Shown in pieces: positions 27,986 through 37,175 of a stretch of DNA of 64,000 bases; the stretch's first letter is position 1; each line of letters opens with the position of its first letter. The notes under the pieces were generated by a model. The model saw nothing but the letters and a program-made list of their open reading frames with translations, ran no database searches and was not told where the DNA came from. This DNA is from Kitasatospora sp. MMS16-BH015. Its GTDB lineage: Bacteria; Actinomycetota; Actinomycetes; Streptomycetales; Streptomycetaceae. The stretch spans positions 2,294,001 to 2,358,000 of the forward strand of contig NZ_CP025394.1 of assembly GCF_002943525.1 (NCBI RefSeq). Direction: 5' to 3'. The position numbers were made by a program, and so were the translations under genes.

Positions 27986-29266
27986 GTGTCCAACAAGCTC
28001 TGGAAAGTGGTCGGCGCCAGCCTGATCGGCACCACCGTCGAGTGGTACGACTACTTCCTCTACGGATCGGCCGCCGCGCTGGTCTTCGGCAAGGTGTTCT
28101 TCCCCCACAGCGACCCGCTGACCGGCACCCTGCTCTCCTTCCTCACCTACGCCATCGGCTTCGCCGCCCGCCCGCTCGGCGCCCTGGTCTTCGGCCACTT
28201 CGGCGACCGGATAGGCCGCAAGCGCCTGCTGGTGGTCAGCCTGCTGCTGATGGGTGGTGCCACCACCCTGATCGGCTGCCTGCCCACCTACAACCAGGCC
28301 GGGGTGCTGGCGCCGATCCTGCTCACCGCGCTGCGGCTGGTGCAGGGCTTCGCGCTCGGCGGCGAGTGGGGCGGCGCGGTGCTCCTGGTCTCCGAGCACG
28401 GGGACGCCGAGCGCCGCGGCTTCTGGGCCTCCTGGCCCCAGGGCGGCGCCCCGGCCGGCAACCTGCTGGCCGCCGGCGTGCTCTCCCTCATGACGGGCCT
28501 GCAGTCCGACGCCACCTTCCTCGCCTGGGGCTGGCGGGTGCCCTTCCTGCTCTCCGCCGTCCTGGTCGCCGTCGGCATGTGGATCCGGCTCTCGGTGGAC
28601 GAATCCCCGCTCTTCCAGCAGGCCCTGGCGGCCCAGCAGGCCCGCCCCACCGCCGAGCAGCCCCCGCTGGTCGCCGTGCTGCGCCACCACTGGCGCGAGG
28701 TGCTCACCGCGATGGGCGCCCGGATGGCCGAGAACATCTCGTACTACGTGATGACCACCTTCGTCCTCGCCTACGCCGTCGGCCACGCCCACTTCCCCAA
28801 GCAGACCGCCCTCAACGCCGTCCTGATCGCCTCCGCGATCCAGTTCGCGCTGATCCCCCTCTTCGGCGCCCTCTCCGACCGGGTCGGCCGCAAGCCCGTC
28901 TACCTGGTCGGCGCGGCGGGCGTCGGCATCTGGGCCTTCGTCTTCTTCGGGTTGGTGGACACCAAGAGTTTTGGCTCCCTGCTGCTCGCCGTGACGATCG
29001 GCCTGGTCTTCCACAGCGCCATGTACGCGCCGCAGGCCGCGTTCTTCTCCGAGCTGTTCGCGACCCGCATGCGGTATTCGGGCGCCTCGATCGGCGCCCA
29101 GTTCGCGTCGGTGGCCGCCGGCGCCCCGGCCCCCCTCATCGCCACCGCCCTCCTGAAGGACTACGGCTCCCCCACGCCCATCGCGGTGTACGTGGCCGCT
29201 GCCTCCGTCTTGACCTTGATAGCCGTGCTCTGCGCCCGGGAGACACGGGGTGTCGAGATGGGGTGA
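27986..29266 (+). CDS. MFS transporter, metabolite:H+ symporter (MHS) family
   Basis: 426 residues, 12 predicted transmembrane helices. The N-terminal GTTVEWYDYFLYGSAAALVF and FGDRIGRKRLLVVSLLLMG, plus FALGGEWGGAVLL, are MHS-family signatures (proline/shikimate/dicarboxylate symporters). GTG start with GGAG upstream. In the two-gene unit with the SDR it may import a short-chain hydroxy or keto acid (inference). Confidence 0.9.
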   Translation: MSNKLWKVVGASLIGTTVEWYDYFLYGSAAALVFGKVFFPHSDPLTGTLLSFLTYAIGFAARPLGALVFGHFGDRIGRKRLLVVSLLLMGGATTLIGCLPTYNQAGVLAPILLTALRLVQGFALGGEWGGAVLLVSEHGDAERRGFWASWPQGGAPAGNLLAAGVLSLMTGLQSDATFLAWGWRVPFLLSAVLVAVGMWIRLSVDESPLFQQALAAQQARPTAEQPPLVAVLRHHWREVLTAMGARMAENISYYVMTTFVLAYAVGHAHFPKQTALNAVLIASAIQFALIPLFGALSDRVGRKPVYLVGAAGVGIWAFVFFGLVDTKSFGSLLLAVTIGLVFHSAMYAPQAAFFSELFATRMRYSGASIGAQFASVAAGAPAPLIATALLKDYGSPTPIAVYVAAASVLTLIAVLCARETRGVEMG

Positions 29267-29275
29267 GGTCTACGT

Positions 29276-29442
29276 CAGGGGCGCGGGGAACTGCGCGAAG
29301 GCGGAAGGTGACGGACCTGCGCCTCCCGCGCTCGCGCAGTTCCTCGCGCCCCTGGGTTAGTGCAACTGGCTCACCCCGGAAAAACGATCTGGCGCGCTTC
29401 TTCCGTGTTCGCGCAGTTCCCCGCGCCCCCAGATAGTGCAAC
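29276..29442. repeat. Dispersed paired inverted-repeat element, copy 4, with an extra right unit
   Basis: A left unit (CAGGGGCGCGGGGAACTGCG, 29276-29298) pairs with TCGCGCAGTTCCTCGCGCCC (29332-29354). TAGTGCAAC follows at 29358, then a third unit CGCGCAGTTCCCCGCGCCCC (29410-29429) with ATAGTGCAAC at its end (29433-29442). The first pair can terminate the transporter transcript; the last end abuts the next gene. Confidence 0.88.
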
Positions 29443-29443
29443 G
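29432..29443 (+). promoter_or_regulatory. Possible leaderless -10 box supplied by the repeat element
   Basis: GATAGT (29432-29437) ends 6 bases before the ATG at 29444 and belongs to the conserved outer end of the repeat. No ribosome binding site is visible, which fits leaderless transcription. Confidence 0.45.
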
Positions 29444-31384
29444 ATGACGGCCACCATGAACGCCCCCCACACCAGCCCGGCGGCAGCCCTCCGCAGGCTG
29501 CTGGACCTGCTCGCCTCCGGTGCCGCCGCCGAGGACTTCACCGAGGTGCTCGCCGAGGCGCGCCGGCACGGCGCGCCCGCCGAGGTGCTGGCCGAGATCG
29601 ACGAGGCCACCCTCACCGCGCTGCGGGTGCACCGCACCCTGCGTCAGCACCGCCGCCGCGAGGCCGAACTGACGGCGCTGTTCGACACCGCCGGCGACCT
29701 GGCGGCCTCGCGGGACCTGGACGCCGTGCTGCAGGCGATCGTGCGGCGGGCCCGGAAGCTGCTGGGCACCGACACCGCGTACCTGACGCTGCCCGACCAG
29801 GCCGCCGGGGACACCTACATGCGGGTCACCGACGGGTCGGTCTCGCCGCTGTTCCAGAACCTCCGGCTCGGCCTCGGCGACGGCCTCGGCGGGCTGGTCG
29901 CCCAGACCGCCCGGCCGTACGCGACGCCGGACTACCGGACCGACAACAGGTTCCGGCACACCGGCCGGATCGACGCCGGGGTGCTCGAAGAGGGGCTGGT
30001 GGCGATCATCGGGGTGCCGCTGCTGCTCGGCGGCGAGGTGATCGGGGTGCTGTTCGCGGCCGAGCGCTCGGCCCGGGCCTTCTCGCCGGACGAGGTGGCG
30101 CTGCTCTGCACGCTGGCCGCCCACGCGGCCGTGGCCCTGGACACCGCCAACTCGCTGACCGAGACCCGGGCCGCCCTCGCCGAGCTGAACGGCGCCAACG
30201 CGGTGATCCGGGCGCACGCCGCCGCCGTGCAGCGCGCCGAGCAGGCCCACGACCGGCTCACCGACCTGGTGCTGCGCGGGGCCGCCGTCTCCGACGTGGC
30301 CGCCGAGGTGGGCGCCCTGCTCGGGGCCGAGGCCTCCGTGCACGACGCCGAGGGCGTCCTGCTGGCCGGCCGCCCGGCCACCGCCCGCACCGGGCTGGCC
30401 GAGGCCGTCGCCGCCTCCCGCACCGAGGGCCGGGCCGTCCGGCACGGGGACGGCTGGGTCTGCGTCGTCCTGGCCGGCCAGGAACCGCTCGGCAGCCTGC
30501 TGCTCCAGCCGCCCATCCAGGGCAAGCGAGCCGAGGAGACCGCCGCGCTGCGGCTGGACGACGCCGACCGGCGGCTGTTCGAGCGGGCCAGTGTGGTGAC
30601 GGCGCTGCTCCTGCTGCTGCGGCGCTCGGTGGCCGAGACCGAGAACCGGGTGCGGGGCGAGCTGCTGGCCGACCTGCTGAGCGCCCCCGGGCGGGACCCG
30701 GCCGGGCTGACCGCGCGGGGGCGGCGGCTCGGGGTGGACCTGACCCGGCCGCACCTGGTGCTGGTGGCCGAGACCACCACGGCCGAGCGGCACCGGCTGG
30801 CCGGGGCGGCCGCCCGGTACCTGTTCGGCTCGCGCGGGCTGAGCGCCGAGCACGGCGAGGCCGTCGTCCTGCTGCTGCCCGAGGACGGCTCCCGCCGGCC
30901 CGGGGCGGCCGCCGCCGAGGCGGCCGAGCGGCTGGCCCGGCTGGCCGGGGCACCGGTCACCGTGGGCGCCGGGCGGGTGGCGGCCGGGCCGCTCGCGCTG
31001 GCCGCCTCCTACGCGGAGGGCCTGCGCTGCGTACGGGCGCTGCACGTGCTCGGCCGGGCCGGCTGCGGCTCGGCCGCCGACGAGCTGGGCTTCCTCGGCG
31101 TGCTGCTCGGGGACGGGCACGACGTGGACGCCTTCGTCACCGCCGCGCTCGGGCCGCTGCTCGACTACGACCGGCGCCGGGGCACCGAGCTGGTCCGCAC
31201 CCTGCGGGCGTACTTCGACTGCGGCGGCAGCCTGACCCGGGCCAAGGACGAGCTGCACGTGCACGTGAACACCGTGGTGCAGCGGCTCGACCGGGTGGAG
31301 ACCCTGCTCGGCCCGGACTGGAACCGCCCCGAGCAGGCCCTGGAGCTCCAGCTGGCCCTGCGCCTGCAGCTGCTGGCCCGCTGA
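29444..31384 (+). CDS. PucR/CdaR-type transcriptional regulator with GAF domain
   Basis: 646 residues. A short helical N-terminus, then a GAF domain (about 75-230: [20 protein letters not shown] ... [20 protein letters not shown] ... [20 protein letters not shown]), a second sensor-like region, a GGDEF-like CdaR region, and a C-terminal PucR HTH ([38 protein letters not shown]). Such regulators control catabolic genes, and the transporter/SDR pair just upstream is the obvious candidate target (inference). ATG 29456 is an alternative start. Confidence 0.87.
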   Translation: MTATMNAPHTSPAAALRRLLDLLASGAAAEDFTEVLAEARRHGAPAEVLAEIDEATLTALRVHRTLRQHRRREAELTALFDTAGDLAASRDLDAVLQAIVRRARKLLGTDTAYLTLPDQAAGDTYMRVTDGSVSPLFQNLRLGLGDGLGGLVAQTARPYATPDYRTDNRFRHTGRIDAGVLEEGLVAIIGVPLLLGGEVIGVLFAAERSARAFSPDEVALLCTLAAHAAVALDTANSLTETRAALAELNGANAVIRAHAAAVQRAEQAHDRLTDLVLRGAAVSDVAAEVGALLGAEASVHDAEGVLLAGRPATARTGLAEAVAASRTEGRAVRHGDGWVCVVLAGQEPLGSLLLQPPIQGKRAEETAALRLDDADRRLFERASVVTALLLLLRRSVAETENRVRGELLADLLSAPGRDPAGLTARGRRLGVDLTRPHLVLVAETTTAERHRLAGAAARYLFGSRGLSAEHGEAVVLLLPEDGSRRPGAAAAEAAERLARLAGAPVTVGAGRVAAGPLALAASYAEGLRCVRALHVLGRAGCGSAADELGFLGVLLGDGHDVDAFVTAALGPLLDYDRRRGTELVRTLRAYFDCGGSLTRAKDELHVHVNTVVQRLDRVETLLGPDWNRPEQALELQLALRLQLLAR

Positions 31385-31415
31385 CCTGCCCGGCCGGGCG
31401 CCACCCGTACGGGCG

Positions 31416-31421
31416 TACAGT
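31416..31421 (+). promoter_or_regulatory. Candidate -10 box for lipB
   Basis: TACAGT lies 80 bases before the lipB start. Between them is a stretch of imperfect CACTGGCAGG-type direct repeats (31440-31491) of unknown meaning. Confidence 0.35.
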
Positions 31422-31500
31422 GGCGAGGTTGGCCTCGAACGCCTGGCAGGTACTGCGCAGGCACTGGCAGGCGCCGGCAGGGCACTGGCAAGGAGCAGCG

Positions 31501-32298
31501 GTGAGCGAGCACGTACGGTTCGTACGCATGGGCGTCGGCACGGAGTCGGTGCCCTACGAGGCGGCCTGGGAGGAGCAGCAGCGGCTGCACGCCCTGCGGG
31601 TCGCCGACGAGATCCCGGACACCGTGCTGCTGCTCGAACACCCCCCGGTGTACACGGCCGGCAAGCGGACCAACCCCGAGGACTACCCGCTGGACGGCAC
31701 TCCGGTGGTGCCGGTCAACCGGGGCGGCGAGATCACCTGGCACGGCCCCGGCCAGCTGGTCGGGTACCCGATCGTCAAGCTGCCGGACCCGATCGACGTG
31801 GTGGCGTACGTGCGGCGGCTGGAGGAGGCGCTGATCCGGGCCTGCGGCGAGTTCGGGGTGGCGACCACCCGGGTCGAGGGCCGCAGCGGGGTCTGGGTGC
31901 TCGGCGAGGAGCTGCCGGACGCCGTGGTCGACCCGGCCGAGGTGGTGGAGATCGGCAAGCTGACCTTGCGGATGGGCCTGCCGCTGGGCATCGACCCGCG
32001 GCTGGCCGGCCCGGAGTACGCGCCCTCCAACGCGGGCCAGCGCGGGGACGACCGCAAGCTGGCCGCGATCGGCGTCCGGGTGGCGCGCGGGGTGACGATG
32101 CACGGGTTCGCGCTCAACTGCGACCCCGACATGACGTGGTTCGACCGGATCGTGCCCTGCGGGATCCGGGACGCCGGGGTCGGCTCGCTCAGCTCCGAGC
32201 TGGGCCGTCCGCTGCCGGTCGAGGGCGCCCTTCCCGTGGTCGAGCGGCACCTGGCCGAGGTGCTGGCCGAGATGCCCGAGCCCGCCCTCGCCCACTGA
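31501..32298 (+). CDS. lipB: Octanoyl-[acyl carrier protein]:protein N-octanoyltransferase
   Basis: 265 residues. It transfers octanoyl from ACP to lipoyl-domain lysines, the first step of lipoate assembly. [33 protein letters not shown], the catalytic lysine in [20 protein letters not shown] and the catalytic cysteine in [13 protein letters not shown] are present. Compared with short LipB proteins there is an insertion of roughly 40 residues ([20 protein letters not shown] to NAGQRG) before the lysine motif. GTG start preceded by AAGGAG. The next gene, lipA, completes the pathway. Confidence 0.95.
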   Translation: MSEHVRFVRMGVGTESVPYEAAWEEQQRLHALRVADEIPDTVLLLEHPPVYTAGKRTNPEDYPLDGTPVVPVNRGGEITWHGPGQLVGYPIVKLPDPIDVVAYVRRLEEALIRACGEFGVATTRVEGRSGVWVLGEELPDAVVDPAEVVEIGKLTLRMGLPLGIDPRLAGPEYAPSNAGQRGDDRKLAAIGVRVARGVTMHGFALNCDPDMTWFDRIVPCGIRDAGVGSLSSELGRPLPVEGALPVVERHLAEVLAEMPEPALAH

Positions 32299-32421
32299 CC
32301 GCCGGGAATCCTTCCCGTCTCCCGGGTGTTGCCCTGCGATTGCGGGGCGGCGCCCCGGCACAAGCCGCACAAGCACAGGCGTACCCTGGGGGCACGCCGT
32401 ACTAGTTCTTAGGAGTCGCAC

Positions 32422-33375
32422 GTGTCCGCTGTCGCCCCGGACGGCAGGAAGCTGCTCCGCCTCGAGGTCCGCAACGCCGAGACCCCCATCGAGCGGAAGC
32501 CCGAGTGGATCAAGACCCGCGCGAAGATGGGCCCCGAGTACAACGCCCTCCACTCGCTGGTGAAGAAGGAGGGGCTGCACACGGTCTGCCAGGAGGCCGG
32601 CTGCCCCAACATCTTCGAGTGCTGGGAGGACCGCGAGGCGACCTTCCTCATCGGTGGTGACCAGTGCACCCGCCGCTGCGACTTCTGCCAGATCGACACC
32701 GGCAAGCCCGCCGACTTCGACCGCGACGAGCCGCGCCGGGTGGCCGAGTCCATCGTCACGATGGACCTGAACTACGCCACCATCACCGGCGTCGCCCGCG
32801 ACGACCTGGAGGACGGCGGCGCCTGGCTGTACGCCGAGACCGTGCGCCAGGTGCACGCGCTGACCGCCGGCCGCGAGGCGGGCCGGACCGGCGTCGAGCT
32901 GCTCATCCCCGACTTCAACGCCGAGCCCGACCAGCTGGCCGAGGTCTTCTCCTCCCGTCCCGAGGTGCTCGCGCACAACGTGGAGACGGTGCCGCGGATC
33001 TTCAAGCGGATCCGCCCGGCCTTCCGCTACGAGCGCTCCCTCGACGTGATCACCCAGGCCCGCGCGGCCGGCCTGGTCACCAAGTCCAACCTGATCCTCG
33101 GCATGGGCGAGACCCGCGAGGAGGTCAGCCAGGCGCTGGCCGACCTGGTCGGGGCCGGCTGCGAGCTGATCACCATCACGCAGTACCTGCGGCCCTCGCT
33201 GCGCCACCACCCAGTGGAGCGCTGGGTGAAGCCGCACGAGTTCGTGGAGCTGCAGGAGGAGGCCGAGGAGCTCGGCTTCGCCGGGGTCATGTCCGGCCCG
33301 CTGGTGCGGTCCTCGTACCGCGCCGGGCGGCTGTACCGGCAGGCGCTGGAGCACCGCGAGCAGGCGGCGGTCTGA
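32422..33375 (+). CDS. lipA: Lipoyl synthase (radical SAM)
   Basis: 317 residues. It inserts two sulfurs into protein-bound octanoyl groups. The auxiliary-cluster cysteines are in [13 protein letters not shown], the radical-SAM motif is CTRRCDFC, and the C-terminal [11 protein letters not shown] contains the serine that ligates the auxiliary cluster. GTG start 6-7 bases after AGGAG. A separate promoter is possible (TACCCT about 40 bases upstream). It serves the lipoyl domains of SucB in this window. Confidence 0.96.
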   Translation: MSAVAPDGRKLLRLEVRNAETPIERKPEWIKTRAKMGPEYNALHSLVKKEGLHTVCQEAGCPNIFECWEDREATFLIGGDQCTRRCDFCQIDTGKPADFDRDEPRRVAESIVTMDLNYATITGVARDDLEDGGAWLYAETVRQVHALTAGREAGRTGVELLIPDFNAEPDQLAEVFSSRPEVLAHNVETVPRIFKRIRPAFRYERSLDVITQARAAGLVTKSNLILGMGETREEVSQALADLVGAGCELITITQYLRPSLRHHPVERWVKPHEFVELQEEAEELGFAGVMSGPLVRSSYRAGRLYRQALEHREQAAV

Positions 33376-33397
33376 GACGTGTCGCCACAGGAGTGAC

Positions 33398-33433
33398 CCG
33401 GACGGCGGGGGTGAACACACCCCCGCCGTCCGG
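33398..33433 (+). terminator. Hairpin terminator after lipA
   Basis: A perfect 16-bp stem (CCGGACGGCGGGGGTG with its complement) around loop AACA, 22 bases past the lipA stop. Confidence 0.9.
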
Positions 33434-33566
33434 CGTAAGCGGAGCTACAGGGAGCGTTCAGGGCGTCAGGCTTTCATCAGGCTTTGACGGCGAGGTCACC
33501 CCGGAGTAACACCCGGGTGTGACGATTGCGGCGTTGACGGTGTCAGCGAGGGGAGTTGCTTCACAG

Positions 33567-33791
33567 ATGCGGACCATCCAGGTGGTGCGGGGTGCGGCCC
33601 TGCGCCGGGTCGCGATCGGCGAGGTGCGCCGGGTGCGCTCGGTGGGGGACGCGCTGCGGTTGGCGGAGACGGTGCTGCTGGCCGGCGGCCAGCGCCAGGC
33701 CCGGCGGAACGCCTGGGCCTCGGTGTGCGAGAACCGGCAGTACGCGGCGGACCGGGAGCACAGCGCGGCGCCGGTGCGGCGCGGCGCCTGA
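33567..33791 (+). CDS. Small basic conserved protein
   Basis: 74 residues, rich in Arg and Ala: MRTIQVVRGAALRRVAIGEV, then SVGDALRLAETVLLAGGQRQ. No membrane segment or known domain. A small gene at this place between lipA and the DUF4191 gene is what I expect from streptomycete genomes. ATG 33567 was chosen as family-like; the frame opens from 33519. The function is unknown. Confidence 0.55.
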   Translation: MRTIQVVRGAALRRVAIGEVRRVRSVGDALRLAETVLLAGGQRQARRNAWASVCENRQYAADREHSAAPVRRGA

Positions 33792-33891
33792 ACGGTTCTC
33801 CGCGGGGCCCGGGCGGCCCTGTGGTTGGACCACTCGGTGACGGTTCGGCCGCACTGGGGGGCGCCCTTGGTACTGGCGTGCCGGGGCCACG

Positions 33892-33897
33892 TACCAT
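33892..33897 (+). promoter_or_regulatory. -10 box of a leaderless promoter (DUF4191 gene)
   Basis: TACCAT ends 7 bases before the ATG at 33905; no ribosome binding site is visible. Confidence 0.55.
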
Positions 33898-33904
33898 GAG
33901 CCCT

Positions 33905-34594
33905 ATGGCGAGGCAAACATCCGAGAACCCCGGGCGACTCCAGCAGATCCGCACGGCGTACCAAATGACCAAGAAGGTCGACACCAAGATCGGCCTGATC
34001 ATCGCAGGCGTCGGCCTGGCCGTCTTCGGCGTGTTCCTCGCCATCGGCTTCGCGATCGACCACCCGATCTATCTGGGCATCCTGGGCTTCATCGTGGCCT
34101 TCCTGGCCGTGGCGATCGTCTTCGGCCGCCGGGCCGAGCGGGCCGCCTTCGGGCAGATGGAGGGCCAGCCGGGGGCCGTGGCCGCCGTGCTGGGCAACAT
34201 CCGCCGCGGCTGGAGCGCGAACCAGACCCCGGTCGCCGTGACCCGCAGCCAGGACGCGGTCTACCGCGCCGTCGGCCGCCCGGGCATCGCGCTGATCGGC
34301 GAGGGCAACCCGAACCGGGTGAAGCCGCTGCTGGCCGCCGAGAAGAAGAAGATGTCCCGCGTGGTCGGCGACATCCCGGTGCACGACATCATGGTCGGCA
34401 ACGGCGAGGGCGAGATCCCGCTCAAGAAGCTCCAGATCCACCTGATGCGCCTGCCGCGCGCCATCACCCCGGCCCAGGTCACCGAGACCAACGACCGGCT
34501 GCGCGCGCTGGGCGACCTGCTCTCCAAGGCGCCGATCCCCAAGGGCCCGATGCCCAAGGGCGCCCGGATGCCCAAGGGCGGCCAGGCCCGCTGA
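33905..34594 (+). CDS. DUF4191 integral membrane protein
   Basis: 229 residues. A short N-terminus (PGRLQQIRTAYQMTKKVDTK), two adjacent transmembrane helices (about 35-80: IGLIIAGVGLAVFGVFLAIG and PIYLGILGFIVAFLAVAIVF), then a soluble C-terminal domain ending in Pro/Lys/Gly repeats. This is the DUF4191 layout of actinobacteria. The function is unknown. Confidence 0.85.
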   Translation: MARQTSENPGRLQQIRTAYQMTKKVDTKIGLIIAGVGLAVFGVFLAIGFAIDHPIYLGILGFIVAFLAVAIVFGRRAERAAFGQMEGQPGAVAAVLGNIRRGWSANQTPVAVTRSQDAVYRAVGRPGIALIGEGNPNRVKPLLAAEKKKMSRVVGDIPVHDIMVGNGEGEIPLKKLQIHLMRLPRAITPAQVTETNDRLRALGDLLSKAPIPKGPMPKGARMPKGGQAR

Positions 34595-34620
34595 CCCCCC
34601 TCTGCAACGCTCTGCAACGT

Positions 34621-34655
34621 GAACGGCCCCGGCGCATCGCGCGCCGGGGCCGTTC
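34621..34655. terminator. Bidirectional hairpin terminator
   Basis: GAACGGCCCCGGCGC pairs perfectly with GCGCCGGGGCCGTTC around loop ATCGC, between the convergent DUF4191 and RDD genes. Confidence 0.9.
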
Positions 34656-34671
34656 CGTTCTTCCGCTGCTG

Positions 34672-35139
34672 TCAGATCCGGACCTCGACGGTGCCGACGG
34701 CCTTGTCGTGCAGGCCGCGGGTGTCACGGTCCCAGACCAGGGCCGGGACGACCAGGCAGAGCAGCAGGGTGCGCAGCAGCACCTGCGGGATGCTGGCCCG
34801 GCCGCCGTTCAGGCGGACCACCCGCAGGCCGAACAGGCGCTTGCCCACGGTGGTGCCGGTGGTGGCCATCAGCACCACGGTGACCACGTAGAACAGCGGC
34901 GTCGTCCAGAGGTTGGCCTCGCCCTGGTGGCCCCGGGCCAGCAGCCCGTACGCGACCAGGCTGCACAGCCAGCCGTCCACGAACAGCGCGCCGATCCGCC
35001 GGCCGGTGCCGGCGACCGAGCCCGGGCCCTCCTTGGGCAGGCCCAGGCGCTCGCCGCGGTAGCCGAAGTCGGTGCCCATCTTCTCGGCGGCGGCCTTCGG
35101 GCCGTCGATCCACGATCCCAACGCTTCTCTGGTGTCCAC
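34672..35139 (-). CDS. RDD family membrane protein
   Basis: 155 residues. A soluble N-terminus (DTREALGSWIDGPKAAAEKM), then the RDD domain: GTGRRIGALFVDGWLCSLVA (with the conserved Arg and Asp), a second helix LFYVVTVVLMATTGTTVGKR, and WDRDTRGLHDKAVGTVEV with the last conserved aspartates. Three to four membrane segments. The role is unknown. GTG start, possibly leaderless. Confidence 0.88.
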   Translation of the reverse strand: MDTREALGSWIDGPKAAAEKMGTDFGYRGERLGLPKEGPGSVAGTGRRIGALFVDGWLCSLVAYGLLARGHQGEANLWTTPLFYVVTVVLMATTGTTVGKRLFGLRVVRLNGGRASIPQVLLRTLLLCLVVPALVWDRDTRGLHDKAVGTVEVRI

Positions 35140-35221
35140 GAATCCACACTATCCGGGCAGTACGGGTGATCTTCGGCGCCCCTCCCCCTGCCGGGTGAAT
35201 CGGTCTCACCGCTTGCCCTTC

Positions 35222-35237
35222 AGTGGTCTAGTCCACT
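35222..35237. promoter_or_regulatory. Candidate DasR-responsive element (dre)
   Basis: AGTGGTCTAGTCCACT is a 16-bp near-palindrome that differs by one base from the published DasR consensus (A-C/G-TGGTCTAGACCA-C/G-T). It lies 160 bp upstream of glnA, on the far side of the GlnR boxes. It suggests that GlcNAc-responsive DasR may act on glnA; this is a prediction from the motif only. Confidence 0.55.
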
Positions 35238-35311
35238 CGGCGGAGCCGGGCCGTGGTGGCGCGTCGTTTTGCCCGATTGCGTAGGCCTTTGCCTCCCGGC
35301 GCGAGGGTGTG

Positions 35312-35350
35312 GTTAACATCTAGGAAACGGTGAGGTCACCGGTCGGAAAC
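35312..35350 (+). promoter_or_regulatory. GlnR double operator upstream of glnA
   Basis: GTTAAC-n6-GAAAC (35312-35328) and GTCAC-n6-GAAAC (35335-35350) repeat with 22-bp spacing. This matches the gTnAc-n6-GaAAc a/b half-site pattern of GlnR at streptomycete glnA promoters, at the expected distance from the start. GlnR would activate glnA under nitrogen limitation. Confidence 0.88.
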
Positions 35351-35398
35351 GGCCGATTCCTAGGGTGAGCCACCAAACCGCAGGCTGAGGAGGATGGC

Positions 35399-36811
35399 AT
35401 GTTCAGCAACGCCGCCGAAGTGAAGCAGTACATCGCGGAGAACGACATCAAGTTCATCGACGTGAGGTTCTGCGACCTGCCGGGCGTGATGCAGCACTTC
35501 TCCGTGCCGGCGGCGACCTTCGACCCGGCCGAGACGCTGATGTTCGACGGGTCCTCGATCCGCGGCTTCCAGGCGATCCACGAGTCCGACATGGCGCTCG
35601 TCCCGGACTTGGCCACCGCCCGGCTCGACCCGTTCCGGACCGAGAAGCACCTCAACATCAACTTCTTCATCCAGGATCCGATCACCGGCGAGGCGTACAG
35701 CCGCGACCCGCGCAACGTCGCCAAGAAGGCCGAGGCCTTCCTGGCCTCCTCCGGCATCGCCGACACCGCCTACTTCGGGCCCGAGGCCGAGTTCTACGTC
35801 TTCGACTCGGTGCGCTTCGAGACCAGCGCCAACGCCTCGTACTACCACATCGACTCCGAGGCAGGCGCCTGGAACTCGGGCTCCGCCGAGGGCGACGCCC
35901 GCGGCTACAAGGTCAAGTACAAGGGCGGCTACTTCCCGATCCCGCCGGTCGACCACTTCGCCGACCTGCGCGCCGAGATGTCCCTGGAGCTGGCCAAGGC
36001 CGGCCTGGAGGTCGAGCGCCAGCACCACGAGGTGGGCACGGCCGGGCAGGCGGAGATCAACTACAGGTTCAACACGCTGCTGCACGCCGCCGACGACCTG
36101 ATGCTCTTCAAGTACATCATCAAGAACGTGGCCTGGCGGAACGGCAAGACCGCGACCTTCATGCCGAAGCCGATCTTCGGTGACAACGGCTCGGGCATGC
36201 ACGTGCACCAGTCGCTCTGGACCGAGGGCTCGCCGCTCTTCTACGACGAGCAGGGCTACGCCGGGCTCTCCGACACCGCCCGCTACTACATCGGGGGCCT
36301 GCTCAAGCACGCCCCCTCGCTGCTCGCCTTCACCAACCCCTCGGTGAACTCCTACCACCGCCTGGTCCCCGGCTTCGAGGCCCCGGTCAACCTGGTCTAC
36401 TCCCAGCGCAACCGCTCCGCCGCCATCCGCATCCCGATCACCGGCTCCAACGCCAAGGCCAAGCGGATCGAGTTCCGCGCCCCCGACCCGGCCTCCAACC
36501 CCTACCTCGCCTTCGCCGCCATGCTGATGGCCGGCCTGGACGGCATCAAGAACAAGATCGAGCCCCTCGAGCCGGTCGACAAGGACCTCTACGAGCTCGC
36601 CCCCGACGAGCACGCCTCCGTCCCCCAGGTCCCCGCCTCCCTCGGCGCCGTCCTCGAAGCCCTCGAGGCCGACCACGAATACCTGCTGGCCGGCGGCGTC
36701 TTCACCCCCGACCTGATCGAGACCTGGATCGACTTCAAGCGCACCAACGAGATCGCCCCGATCGCCCTGCGGCCCCACCCGCACGAGTTCGAGCTCTACT
36801 ACGACCTCTGA
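35399..36811 (+). CDS. glnA: Glutamine synthetase type I
   Basis: 470 residues. It makes glutamine from glutamate, ammonia and [20 protein letters not shown] and [10 protein letters not shown] at the N-terminus, EAEFYVFD (metal ligands), [17 protein letters not shown] (ATP site), NRSAAIRIP, and the adenylylation tyrosine in DKDLYELAP are all present. It is therefore a GSI-beta-type enzyme regulated by GlnE adenylylation. GAGGAGG lies before the ATG. Transcription is under the GlnR boxes upstream. It is the last clear core gene before the accessory island. Confidence 0.96.
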   Translation: MFSNAAEVKQYIAENDIKFIDVRFCDLPGVMQHFSVPAATFDPAETLMFDGSSIRGFQAIHESDMALVPDLATARLDPFRTEKHLNINFFIQDPITGEAYSRDPRNVAKKAEAFLASSGIADTAYFGPEAEFYVFDSVRFETSANASYYHIDSEAGAWNSGSAEGDARGYKVKYKGGYFPIPPVDHFADLRAEMSLELAKAGLEVERQHHEVGTAGQAEINYRFNTLLHAADDLMLFKYIIKNVAWRNGKTATFMPKPIFGDNGSGMHVHQSLWTEGSPLFYDEQGYAGLSDTARYYIGGLLKHAPSLLAFTNPSVNSYHRLVPGFEAPVNLVYSQRNRSAAIRIPITGSNAKAKRIEFRAPDPASNPYLAFAAMLMAGLDGIKNKIEPLEPVDKDLYELAPDEHASVPQVPASLGAVLEALEADHEYLLAGGVFTPDLIETWIDFKRTNEIAPIALRPHPHEFELYYDL

Positions 36812-36856
36812 ATCGGCCTCTATGGGCCACTTGGCCAGGACACTGTTTTAGGGCAT

Positions 36857-36936
36857 CTGACCTGCGAAAACGCCTCTCAGAAGCTCTCGTCGCTACTCGC
36901 CCGTCCTCGCCCTCATGTGAAACGAGTGTGAAATGG
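36857..36936. repeat. Repeat module, copy A (island left side)
   Basis: CTGACCTGCGAAAACG, then 42 unrelated bases, then ATGTGAAACGAGTGTGAAAT. The same two motifs occur in the same order with 39 bases between them at 62099-62174. Related single motifs occur at 39383 and 39413. Confidence 0.6.
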
Positions 36937-37175
36937 CGACGCCGATAGCTGACGATGGATCAGCTAGGCAAGGCGACATCGGGGTGGTCACGCTTCTCAC
37001 AGAGCGTGACCACCCCGATGCTGGTGGCGCCTCACAGCGCGGGTGACCACGCACCCTCACTCGTACGTGCTGCGACGCTCTCGCAGTCCTCTGGCCAGAC
37101 ACCTTGCTGCTTGACCGAGAACGGAGAAGTCCCGAAAGCCCGCCTCCCGACTTACCGGCCGTCCATCATTGAGGC

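Noticed and set aside
31420..31500. Upstream in-frame extension of lipB to GTG 31420
   Set aside because: GTG 31501 has AAGGAG at proper distance and gives the usual LipB N-terminus; the extension is made of the direct repeats.
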